A DNA stretch of 41,838 bases from Rhizobium altiplani (lineage in GTDB: Bacteria; Pseudomonadota; Alphaproteobacteria; Rhizobiales; Rhizobiaceae), in assembly GCF_001542405.1 (NCBI RefSeq), contig NZ_LNCD01000150.1, positions 1 to 41,838 of the forward strand. Reading direction: 5' to 3'. Made by a program: the position numbers and the translations under genes. This document shows, in pieces, positions 23,037-30,790 of this stretch. Within the stretch, counting starts at the first letter, position 1, and every line of letters starts with the position of its first letter. A model generated the notes under the pieces. That model was not told the origin of the DNA, did not search any database, and saw nothing but the letters and a program-made list of their open reading frames with translations.

Positions 23037-23849
23037 GTGAAGATTCTCATTATCAGTCGGAAAGCCGAGCAAAGAAGACGACAGTTTCAATCGCGGCAAA
23101 TGCAAAGGCTGGGACTGGATTTCGAGTTTCTCGACGCGTTCGAAGCAAGCGACCTGTCCGTCGACGACTGCCAAGCAGCAGCAAACACCTGGCCGAGTCC
23201 GACGCTTCGCGAGGATATCGCCTGCTTCACCTCGCACAGGCTCGCCTGGAAAATCATTGTCGAGCGGAACGAACGAACCCTGATCCTCGAAGACGACGCA
23301 GTACTGTCCTCAGGTTTTGCTGACGCGATCAGGACCATCGAGGCTCGGCGCGACAATTGGGACTGGGTCTATGACCTCGAGTTCGCGCCACGCCCGCATA
23401 TCCTTGCAAAATCAGCAGTTTGGACCGACGGCATGCACCGCGCGACCAGGGTGTTTCAGAACCGCGTCGGCAGCGCCGGCTATGTCATCGGCCCACGTGC
23501 GGCTGGGAGAATGCTCGATGATACGAAGACCTACTCCCTGCTCGACGCTTACTTCTGGCATCGCGGCTGGCTGAAAGCCTACCAGATTGAGCCGACACCC
23601 GTCATTCAAATGCAATTTCTCGAGGGAACCCCCGACAACTCGGCTTTTGTGCGCAAATCGATAGACCGGGAATATTTGCCCCAAAGCGAGCTACGCAGGA
23701 AACTGATGCGGCTTCGCCTTGAAGGTATCAAGGCGAGAAATCTGGTCAGGGGTTGGCTTGGCGGCGAAACGCGCCCGCTCCAAATCGACCGGGCAAGCTT
23801 TGCGGCCGATCTCGATATCAAGCCGCCGGCAGTGACGGCCTCCCCCTGA
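23037..23849 (+). CDS. Glycosyltransferase family 25 (LPS/capsule type)
   Basis: The 270-residue protein has family 25 features: a start KILIISRKAEQRRRQFQSRQ, the DIACFTSHRLAWKIIVE block, and the metal-binding acidic motif TLILEDDAVLSSGF (EDD at 85-87). A downstream segment GSAGYVIGPRAAGRMLD completes it. GT25 enzymes add galactose, glucose or related sugars to lipopolysaccharide or capsule precursors at the inner face of the membrane. The start is GTG at 23037, preceded by a GGCGGAG site. It is the first plus-strand gene of the polysaccharide island. Confidence 0.85.
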   Translation: MKILIISRKAEQRRRQFQSRQMQRLGLDFEFLDAFEASDLSVDDCQAAANTWPSPTLREDIACFTSHRLAWKIIVERNERTLILEDDAVLSSGFADAIRTIEARRDNWDWVYDLEFAPRPHILAKSAVWTDGMHRATRVFQNRVGSAGYVIGPRAAGRMLDDTKTYSLLDAYFWHRGWLKAYQIEPTPVIQMQFLEGTPDNSAFVRKSIDREYLPQSELRRKLMRLRLEGIKARNLVRGWLGGETRPLQIDRASFAADLDIKPPAVTASP

Positions 23850-24099
23850 CCAGCACCTCTGCCCCAAGCTCTCTAGCCGCGGTCGAAGAGCTCCGGTGCG
23901 ATAAACCGGAGGACATAGTCCGCATGTGCGGCGCGCAGACGACTTCTCAAACAGATGTCGTTTTGGCAGGTGCGGCAGCAGACCGGCATCCGGAGCCAAA
24001 TCATCTCTAATCGGGCTAATATGCTTGTCTTTGCACCCGGTTTGTTCAACGATTGTACCAGTCGCGGAATCAGGATGTCGAGTTTAAGGAATTCTGAGC

Positions 24100-24837
24100 A
24101 TGTTGGATGTTGATGGACTGACACGCACCAGGCGCTATTTTACGCGCTGGGTGCGGTATCGGCTCGCGGCACCACGAGTCCCCAACCTAGAGCGCCTCCT
24201 TCTTGGAAAGACGGTTGTCGTTACTGGCTCTGCGCCCTTCTCCACCAAGCCTCTGGGCTGGGACGATTCATTTCGGGTATTGACCATCAACGCCTCCCAA
24301 ATTGCTGCTCAGGGCTGGTTGCCTCACCCGCCTGATGTGACATTGATGCAGTTCAATCAGATTGAAGGGCTCAATCCCGCTGCAGTCGAGGTTCGCCGGG
24401 TGCTACAGCATCAGAAAACCGGACTTCTTTGCCTTCTCAATTGGCGACATGAGCGGGAGCGGCTCCTTAGAGGACTTGAGGCGTTCGACTACCGTTACAA
24501 CGAACTGACACTGATCAGCCGCCATGAACGCATTGCCCTGATGCATCGGATGACGGGAAGATTGAACCTGGAACTGGAAGGCGAGGCCAAGTGGTCAAAC
24601 GGCATTGTTGGTGCGGCTCTTGCGCTGGCGAGCGGGGCAGCAAACGTGGTTCTCACCGGGATCGACCCTCTTTCCAAGGGCCACAAATACAACTCGTTGA
24701 ATCTGTCTCGCATGCATCAAGAAACAGATTTGGAAGCACTGCAAATATTTCGCGACCAGAGGTTGCCCGTCTTCACGGCTGATCCGAACGTTGCCCAGTC
24801 GGTCGGGTTGCCCTTATGGGATCCGCGAACAACCTAG
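24100..24837 (+). CDS. Predicted glycan-biosynthesis protein with GT29/DUF115-like fold
   Basis: The 245-residue protein carries LLLGKTVVVTGSAPFSTK near the N-terminus, a nucleotide-binding-like loop. INASQ and PPDVTLMQF follow, and later WSNGIVGAALALASGAANVV and LTGIDPLSKGHKY. This order (GSAP loop, N-A-S, PDV, S-G..AA.AL..GA..V.L.GID) is seen in bacterial GT29 sialyltransferase-like and DUF115/MptE-like proteins of surface-glycan loci. I infer a role in transferring or processing a sugar, perhaps an acidic one. The start is supported by AAGGAA upstream. A second protein with the same late motif type is encoded at 26499-27368. Confidence 0.5.
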   Translation: MLDVDGLTRTRRYFTRWVRYRLAAPRVPNLERLLLGKTVVVTGSAPFSTKPLGWDDSFRVLTINASQIAAQGWLPHPPDVTLMQFNQIEGLNPAAVEVRRVLQHQKTGLLCLLNWRHERERLLRGLEAFDYRYNELTLISRHERIALMHRMTGRLNLELEGEAKWSNGIVGAALALASGAANVVLTGIDPLSKGHKYNSLNLSRMHQETDLEALQIFRDQRLPVFTADPNVAQSVGLPLWDPRTT

Positions 24838-25285
24838 CCTTTTCGACAGCATGGAGCCTCAGCGGTCGCGCCGCCGGGCCAATTTCGTAGCCACGTTGGA
24901 TCATCCTCCTTGAGACGCTGTTAGGTCCAATCTCGCAGCCACGACAAATATTGTTCCGCCAGGACTTCCCGCGGCTCCAACGCGCCCCGCCAATCACGAC
25001 CTGAGTGTTCCCGCCACCCCCGGGCAACGGCCACCGCAGGCACGATCTGATCGGATGAATCGATAAGGCAGCGGCCGTTGGCCACCTACCCTTCATTGTG
25101 CTCGAGCAACGAGGCACTGCACCCACAATCATGCCGACGGGTCTTTCGTTCGCCTTCCGCAAGCGTTCCCGGGATCTGTCTCCTACGACGCGATTCAGCG
25201 AAAAGTCTGCAGCCTATCGGCTTAGAAAGCAGAGTGCGTCGCTCGCGAAATAGACTTGGCGGCTGAAAACAGCTAACACCGTACC
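24838..25285. other. 448-bp stretch without a recognisable gene
   Basis: The open frames here are biased in composition without recognisable motifs, and none has a good ribosome site. The stretch separates the GT29-like gene from the kpsF-like gene and probably holds the promoter of the latter. No terminator or clear repeat was found. Confidence 0.35.
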
Positions 25286-26281
25286 ATGAACAAGATAGCA
25301 GTAAATGTCATCGAGGATAGTGTTCTGGCCTCTGCGAGGCGGACGGTTGGCACCGAGAGGCAGGCTCTTGAGGTACTGGAGCGTGCTTTCGACGATGGTC
25401 TCGCCGCTCCGTTTATGCGTGCCATCGAAATGATCAACGGGATCACCGGTCGCGTGATCGTCACCGGCGTCGGCAAGAGTGGTCACATCGGGGTGAAGAT
25501 CGCGGCCACGCTGGCTTCGACCGGGACACAAGCGTTCTTCGTCCACGCGGCTGAGGCAAACCACGGCGATCTCGGGATGATCAGCACGACCGACGTGGTT
25601 CTTGCCTTTTCCAAGGGCGGGGAAAGTGCCGAAATTCGCAGTATCGTCGCCTATACGCGCCGCTTCTCGATTCCCCTGATCGCTGTCACCTGCTCGGAGA
25701 AGTCGTCGCTTGCGTCAGCGGCCGACATCATTCTGCTGATGCCGAACGAGGCAGAGGCCTGCCCGCATGGACTTGCACCGACGACCTCGACATTGATGCA
25801 GCTCGCCATGGGTGACGCGCTGGCAATTGCGCTTTTGGAAGCGCGCGGTTTCTCCGCCCGCGATTTTCATGTTTTCCACCCGGGTGGCAAACTCGGTGCA
25901 AGTCTCAGCCATGTCGCCGATATCATGCATACGGGCGATCGCGTGCCGTTGGTGCGCAGGGGGACGTCAGTCCCGGAAGCCATCTCCACGCTCTCGCGCA
26001 AGCACTTCGGTTGCGTTGGGATCATGGAGGACGACGGTCGTCTTTGCGGCATCGTCACGGAAGGCGACCTTGCTCGCAACCTGACGCGCAATCTCTCCGA
26101 ATTGCTGGTTGACGATATCATGACCCGAACGCCGAAGACTGTGAAGCCGAACGTGCTGGCAACCGCGGCGCTGGCGAAGCTCAACCAGCACAGCATCGGG
26201 GCACTGATCGTCATCGATGACGACAACCGGCCGATCGGCCTCGTGCATTTCCACGACCTCCTGCGGATTGGTGTAGCCTGA
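25286..26281 (+). CDS. kpsF: Arabinose-5-phosphate isomerase (KpsF/KdsD/GutQ family)
   Basis: The 331-residue protein has an N-terminal SIS domain with GRVIVTGVGKSGHIGVKIAA (about 55-74), the family's AEANHGDLGM motif and HVFHPGGKLGASL. Two CBS domains follow, from about residue 215 (DIMHTGDRVPLV, then DDIMTRTPKTVKPN). It converts ribulose-5-phosphate to arabinose-5-phosphate, the first step to Kdo. Rhizobia usually have a chromosomal kdsD, so a copy in a polysaccharide island suggests a Kdo-type sugar in capsule or K-antigen assembly, as with kpsF genes of capsule loci. The symbol is chosen by context; the enzyme class is firm. Confidence 0.9.
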   Translation: MNKIAVNVIEDSVLASARRTVGTERQALEVLERAFDDGLAAPFMRAIEMINGITGRVIVTGVGKSGHIGVKIAATLASTGTQAFFVHAAEANHGDLGMISTTDVVLAFSKGGESAEIRSIVAYTRRFSIPLIAVTCSEKSSLASAADIILLMPNEAEACPHGLAPTTSTLMQLAMGDALAIALLEARGFSARDFHVFHPGGKLGASLSHVADIMHTGDRVPLVRRGTSVPEAISTLSRKHFGCVGIMEDDGRLCGIVTEGDLARNLTRNLSELLVDDIMTRTPKTVKPNVLATAALAKLNQHSIGALIVIDDDNRPIGLVHFHDLLRIGVA

Positions 26282-26498
26282 TCAAGTCGAAGTGAAGGCG
26301 GTTCGTCTGGGCGCGAGTTTCGGTGAAGACGCAGGATGAACACCGCTCACTTGGCGCGGGCCCTTCAGTGAGACAGGCGAAGGACGAGGTCCACCAGGAT
26401 GACGAGATTTCGGATCATATCGTTGAGACCGCTGGCTGCCGGGTTTCAAGCCAACCTGTCATCTCATAGTGCCAGGCGCCTGATGGCTAGGTGAATAC

Positions 26499-27368
26499 CT
26501 ATTTGCCTTCCATCGCATCCCATCGCCGCTGTTTTCGCGTCTTCGGCTTCAGTTTCTTGTAAGTCCTGTCGATGAAACGCAAAAACCTCGTCACATGCAT
26601 CAGCCGGTCAACGATCGAGCTAAGGTTCACAAGGCGCTCCGACAGCACTTCGTTCGCCGTCAGGGCAATTTCGCCTGGAGAATATTCCGGAAAGTGCGTC
26701 GCCAGATCGGCATAAGGATTGGTCCGTTCGCGGCCGATGATGTCAATCTTCCCGCGCCGATACATGAGCCGCAAGACCACCTGTTCATACGTCCAATCGT
26801 GAACGTCGAGAACCTGATAGCGTTCACTTCGTTTGGACGAGAAGCCAGCCAGCGTGATCGTTGCAGGCAGGTGAAGGTTGGCGAGCCAGAAGCACAGCGC
26901 AAATCCGCTCGTCGGAAGACTTGTCTTCGGATAAAACGGAGCAAACAGGGCCGTCAAATCGAGATGCCTGACGGCCACGCCTCCGAATTCGGATTCTGGG
27001 CTAAACTTTTCGCGATCACCAATTGCCAAATTGATGATCCCGAGGAAGCTGTTCTTGTCGAAGTATTGGACGACCCTCGACACTTTACCGCTTTTGACGA
27101 GGTTTGCTCCCAACGTTCCGCTTCGCGACACCAGAATGGCGCTGCGCATGAACGGTTCGCTCAGGACCTTGTAAACCTTGTTGAAGAAGATGAAGAGTGT
27201 CGTCTCCGGAAACCGCGAGGTTAGCTCGTTGATATCGACCTCATCGCTGTTTGCGACCAAGACGATGTGACTATAGCCGAGAAAAAACGATCGCCATTCC
27301 TCCGAGTTGATTTCCCTCGGAGGAGTTGCATTCGTCGCCTCTAGATCGTTGACGTTAGGTCCGCTCAT
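26499..27368 (-). CDS. Predicted glycosyltransferase-like protein (GT29-like fold)
   Basis: The 289-residue protein has a central-late motif LPTSGFALCFWLANLHLPATITLAGF followed by HDWTYEQVVLRLMYRRGKID. This is a common end pattern in bacterial GT29-like transferases: a PSSG helix, a strand with an LxGF turn, and an H-x-x-x-E helix. The first half has weak strand-helix repeats (HIVLVANSDEVD, then TTLFIFFNKVYKVL). There is no signal peptide or membrane segment, so it would act in the cytoplasm on a nucleotide sugar. The last ~30 residues are very basic. It lies last in the minus-strand glycan genes, 24 bp after the hexapeptide acetyltransferase gene. Specificity unknown. Confidence 0.5.
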   Translation of the reverse strand: MSGPNVNDLEATNATPPREINSEEWRSFFLGYSHIVLVANSDEVDINELTSRFPETTLFIFFNKVYKVLSEPFMRSAILVSRSGTLGANLVKSGKVSRVVQYFDKNSFLGIINLAIGDREKFSPESEFGGVAVRHLDLTALFAPFYPKTSLPTSGFALCFWLANLHLPATITLAGFSSKRSERYQVLDVHDWTYEQVVLRLMYRRGKIDIIGRERTNPYADLATHFPEYSPGEIALTANEVLSERLVNLSSIVDRLMHVTRFLRFIDRTYKKLKPKTRKQRRWDAMEGK

Positions 27369-27392
27369 CGTTCAACCGTATGTGTTGTCTTG

Positions 27393-27965
27393 CTAGCCAA
27401 ACGCTTGCACCGGAACGGGGCGATCAACGCTCTCGGTTCTCGCATGTTTGCCTGTCCTTGTTTTTACAAGGCGCGCAGGTGCTCCGACATACACACCATA
27501 GGGAACAGTTGTCCCCTTCACCACAGTGTTTGCCCCGATCACCGTGCCACGGGCAATGTGAGAACCCGCGAGCACCTTGGCGCCCGCTCCAATCCAGACA
27601 TCGTCACCAATCACAACAGCCTCTTTCCTGATAGACTGCAAGCGTATTGGCACCGTCGGATCCTCGTAGTTGTGCTCAAACGCAACTATGACGACGTGGG
27701 CAGCGATGCGCACATTGTCGCCGATCCTGATTCCGCCGTGTCCCAGCAGAATAGAATAGTCATTGATCGAGACATCATTTCCGATGTTGATGTGCCCACT
27801 TTGAGCATCGACGATCACGCCACAACGGGTCGTAAACCTGTCGCCAATTTCTATGCGGCCCCGGCCTCGGAATCGAGGCCAATAGCGCATATTGGGTGCG
27901 TTTCCGATGCTGAAGGAGCGGCGCGACAGCATCCAGCGGAGCTTGACAAGAAAGCCGAGATTCAA
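27393..27965 (-). CDS. Hexapeptide-repeat acyltransferase (CatB/WbbJ type)
   Basis: The 190-residue protein is built of left-handed beta-helix hexapeptides (for example IEIGDRFTTRCGVIVDA, INIGNDVSINDYSI, VVIGDDVWIGAGAKVLAGSH, IARGTVIGANTVV). The catalytic loop is AFEHNYEDPTVPI, and the end GVYVGAPARLV is typical of xenobiotic/maltose O-acetyltransferases. It would O-acetylate a sugar of the polysaccharide. The frame begins with TTG at 27965, three bases after the GT8-like gene ends; an internal ATG at 27932 is possible. Tight spacing indicates one operon. Confidence 0.88.
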   Translation of the reverse strand: MNLGFLVKLRWMLSRRSFSIGNAPNMRYWPRFRGRGRIEIGDRFTTRCGVIVDAQSGHINIGNDVSINDYSILLGHGGIRIGDNVRIAAHVVIVAFEHNYEDPTVPIRLQSIRKEAVVIGDDVWIGAGAKVLAGSHIARGTVIGANTVVKGTTVPYGVYVGAPARLVKTRTGKHARTESVDRPVPVQAFG

Positions 27966-27968
27966 GCG

Positions 27969-28667
27969 TCACACCGGAGCGAACCGAGGATCGATGGCGA
28001 GCGCCTTGCCGAGCCACTTGTCAGCGTATTCAACCTCCTGCCAGTTTTTGAACCACGGGCCCCCATTGGTGTAATGGACGCCCTTGGGATAGCCGGTGGC
28101 TGGCTTTGAACTCCAACCTTCCAGCCAGTTCCACTCTTCCGGAATTTCGCCGATCTCGCTGTCATCGGCCCATTGAAGGCGATGCAGAAACGCACCCGTT
28201 TCAGCATTGATCAGTTCCGGCGTCAGCTTGCGAGTGGACGGATGGTCACAATTGAAGAGCATGAACGACGACCAATTCTTGCGTGGGTATGTCGTCTGGA
28301 CCTTGCCATCCATCTTCACGCCTTCCTTTGGCGTGTAGTCATGATGGACGCATGCAACGGCCTGATCCTCATTCCGATACTGCAGCAGGTCAGCCACGTC
28401 TCCAAAGAACAGGAAATCGCAATCGCAAAACAGGGCCCAGCCCTTGTAACCGGCAAGCCACGGCGTGAAGAAGCGCGAATAGGTGAACTCGGTCGAGGCC
28501 AGGGGATCAACTGATCGCGTATAAACACCGCGATCAACGAGCTCCTGCAGCTTGATCGGGTGCACATCGACGTCGATCGACGCGTGCTCCAGCAGCGATT
28601 CCTTCGCAACCTGGTAGGCAATATCTTCTCGGGAATCCCAACCAATATAGACCGACAGTTCCGCCAT
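27969..28667 (-). CDS. GT8-like glycosyltransferase
   Basis: The 232-residue protein (ATG at 28667 with an AAGGAGAAC ribosome site) starts MAELSVYIGWDSREDIAYQV. It has the metal-binding motif ALFCDCDFLFFGD (DCD) and an end containing HYTNGGPWF, where His and Gly residues contact the donor sugar in family 8-like enzymes. Such enzymes use a UDP-sugar. It heads the group 28667-26499 with the acetyltransferase and the GT29-like protein. A 690-bp gene-free stretch separates it from the DUF4910 gene, so it may have its own promoter. Confidence 0.72.
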   Translation of the reverse strand: MAELSVYIGWDSREDIAYQVAKESLLEHASIDVDVHPIKLQELVDRGVYTRSVDPLASTEFTYSRFFTPWLAGYKGWALFCDCDFLFFGDVADLLQYRNEDQAVACVHHDYTPKEGVKMDGKVQTTYPRKNWSSFMLFNCDHPSTRKLTPELINAETGAFLHRLQWADDSEIGEIPEEWNWLEGWSSKPATGYPKGVHYTNGGPWFKNWQEVEYADKWLGKALAIDPRFAPV

Positions 28668-29356
28668 ACGAGTTCTCCTTGCATTAGGTTCTGTGAAGGT
28701 AGACGACGAAGGGTTGCAGACGTCATAGACCAGTACATGGTCGCCGTGAAGGCTTGTCCGGACCAATTCACGGAAATACTCTGTCGGATGGTGTTCGGGG
28801 CTCTTACCGCGGCAGCTCGCGTGGTAGGTATTCCGGACGATTGCCGTCGTATTGAAGCCGGCGCCGCGCGCATGGCGATGACACGACCAGAATCAAGGAG
28901 AGATTCGACGACGCATGACAGATCGCTATGGCCATGTTCGGTGGCTTTGGCTTCAGGCGACGCGACGCGACAAACCCCTTATTGTCGCGGATGAAAAATG
29001 TGCATTCACGTTCAGCAGCACAGAAAGTCCTTTTTCATCGCCGTTTCCAAAGTCCGGCAATTTCCTTCACGTGATCACATTAAGTCAACCCTTTGCATGC
29101 AGTCAGCGAAAAGTTGCGGCTGAATCCGAAACCTGTTTACGCCCACGTCGCCACAGCGAAAATTCCGATGTAGAGTACCGCCATAAAGAGAATGAGTAAT
29201 TTCGGCCGCAGCACGTCGCTCTCCTATAAGCCGGATGAACTGCACCCCAATTCGACCGGACACTCAGAATAACCAGGAAGGCTAAAGCTCGGGCGGACTG
29301 TACCTTGTTCTTAGACATGCCTAACCTTGGCAAAGATCCAGGAGATTAGCTAACCC
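28668..29356. other. 690-bp stretch without a recognisable gene
   Basis: Upstream of the GT8-like gene the minus frame stays open to about 28890, with a partly protein-like sequence (FNTTAIVRNTYHA, then HGDHVLVYDVCNP) but no start codon with ribosome site. It could be the eroded 5' part of another gene. The rest, to 29356, is more AT-rich and shows no coding frame of note. It probably contains the promoter of the three downstream genes. Confidence 0.3.
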
Positions 29357-30727
29357 TTAAATATTTGATGGCTGGACGGTAAGCGAGAGGTCGTCGACAA
29401 GCCCAGCTTCAACTAGTTTCAGGACGATGGGGTAGATATCCCAGATCGCCGCGCCGACCCTATTGGACACCTCCAGAAGTGATGTTCTGCCGTCGAGCTG
29501 AGAAATAACGTTCATCATCAGCCGGACGGTTTCGCCCGAATTCTTTGTGGAAATAGTGGGATAAAGGCCCCGCTTTCCAAGCTGCGGCTCGCCGAGAACG
29601 TTGATCTTGAAATGACGATCCTGTTCCGCCGCTAAAATTGCCCCCTGAACGACTCGAATAGCTCCCGCAAGGCCGGCAGGTGAAATAAGATCCAGATTGT
29701 CGAGTGACGTATGATATTCCGGATAAGCCCCGTATTTGGAACGCATAATTGAGGCAACTGGCAAATCGATATCGGGAGCGCAATATTGCCGTTCGTCGCT
29801 GCCACGGTCCCACCAGGAATAGCGCTCAAACTCGCCAGCGACATGCTGTAAAGCGTGGAGAGCCGCACGATCTGCTAGCGTATTGCCGTCCCTCGAGGGC
29901 AGAAAGGAATAGGCGCGGTCGTCGCCCACGCAGGTGATGTTGAAGCCCGCACGCACTCTCTCTTTCATAACCCCTAGATTGTGACTGAGATAGCAAATAG
30001 AGCCAATCGTTTCAGGGATAAATACAACGCGAAATGAATAAGGAAGCCTATCTCGTGAGATTAGCCACTTGACAATCTCGGTTGCAACAACTGGACCAGA
30101 AAGTTCATTGTTTGCCATGGAGGGATGACAAATGTAGGTGGATAGGAAAAGCTCTTCGACGCTATCGCCAGCTATTAGAACTTCGCCATAATTCAGACTG
30201 CCAGGCGCGAGCGTAGCATCAATCCGAACCCGATATTGTCCAGGTTTCAGCGACAACCGCTGATGATGACTGAGGCAAAATCCCCATCGGCGGGAGTAAT
30301 AGGACGTAACATAGGGTATTGCGTCCGGCTGGTCTGGAAGCGAATAAAGATGCGCTTGCAGCTCGTCCAAGGGCAATTCGCAGTTTACAGGCTCCGAATA
30401 TCCCATCAGATGGAGATTGTTGATCTTGAAATCGATGATACGATTGCCTTCCGGATCTTCGATGTAGGCCTCTCGAACTTCCCATTCGTCCGGCACGACC
30501 CAATCGAAAGCCTGTGTTCCTGAAGGAACGGCATGAGTGGTCAACTCCGGCATTTCCCGCGTCAATATCGCAAGAGTTTGCCTCACGCCGGGTCCGGTGA
30601 TCGACCGATTTATCGGAAACAGCTCGCAAGCCAAATTGTAGGCAGCTTGGCCCGATTCGCGCGCAGCGTCGGAATTCATTGGTTCAACGATTCTCGCAAG
30701 CTCACCGCCAGGCGCGCCACCATGCAT
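29357..30727 (-). CDS. DUF4910 aminopeptidase-like protein (M28-like fold)
   Basis: The 456-residue protein reads AYNLACELFPINRSITGPGV (DUF4910 start), then a DUF2172-type block FDWVVPDEWEVREAYIEDPE and a metal-site region STYICHPSMANNELSGPVV. PETIGSICYLS, GSDERQYCAPDIDLPVASI and YPEYHTSLDNLDLI follow. These match DUF4910 proteins, which have an M28-peptidase-like core and turn up in polysaccharide and protein-glycosylation loci. Putative metal ligands are the His of CHP, the Asp and Glu of SDER, and the His of YHTS. A hydrolase of an amide bond in a sugar or acyl-sugar intermediate is plausible but unproven. The start at 30727 has a GGGAG site. It sits last in the acylation operon. Confidence 0.75.
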   Translation of the reverse strand: MHGGAPGGELARIVEPMNSDAARESGQAAYNLACELFPINRSITGPGVRQTLAILTREMPELTTHAVPSGTQAFDWVVPDEWEVREAYIEDPEGNRIIDFKINNLHLMGYSEPVNCELPLDELQAHLYSLPDQPDAIPYVTSYYSRRWGFCLSHHQRLSLKPGQYRVRIDATLAPGSLNYGEVLIAGDSVEELFLSTYICHPSMANNELSGPVVATEIVKWLISRDRLPYSFRVVFIPETIGSICYLSHNLGVMKERVRAGFNITCVGDDRAYSFLPSRDGNTLADRAALHALQHVAGEFERYSWWDRGSDERQYCAPDIDLPVASIMRSKYGAYPEYHTSLDNLDLISPAGLAGAIRVVQGAILAAEQDRHFKINVLGEPQLGKRGLYPTISTKNSGETVRLMMNVISQLDGRTSLLEVSNRVGAAIWDIYPIVLKLVEAGLVDDLSLTVQPSNI

Positions 30728-30790
30728 TTCTTACTCCCACAATAGCCTGACGCAGTCCTCCGCAGACGCCACCACACCAGGACCCAATCT

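Noticed and set aside
24773..25162. A 129-codon minus-strand frame with short repeated phrases (GYEIGP and GCEIGP)
   Set aside because: The two phrases hint at a repeat protein, but the rest is rich in Arg and Pro without a hexapeptide pattern or ribosome site, so I treat it as non-coding.
27390..28109. A 239-codon plus-strand frame
   Set aside because: It is antisense to the hexapeptide acyltransferase, whose repeat pattern is unmistakable.
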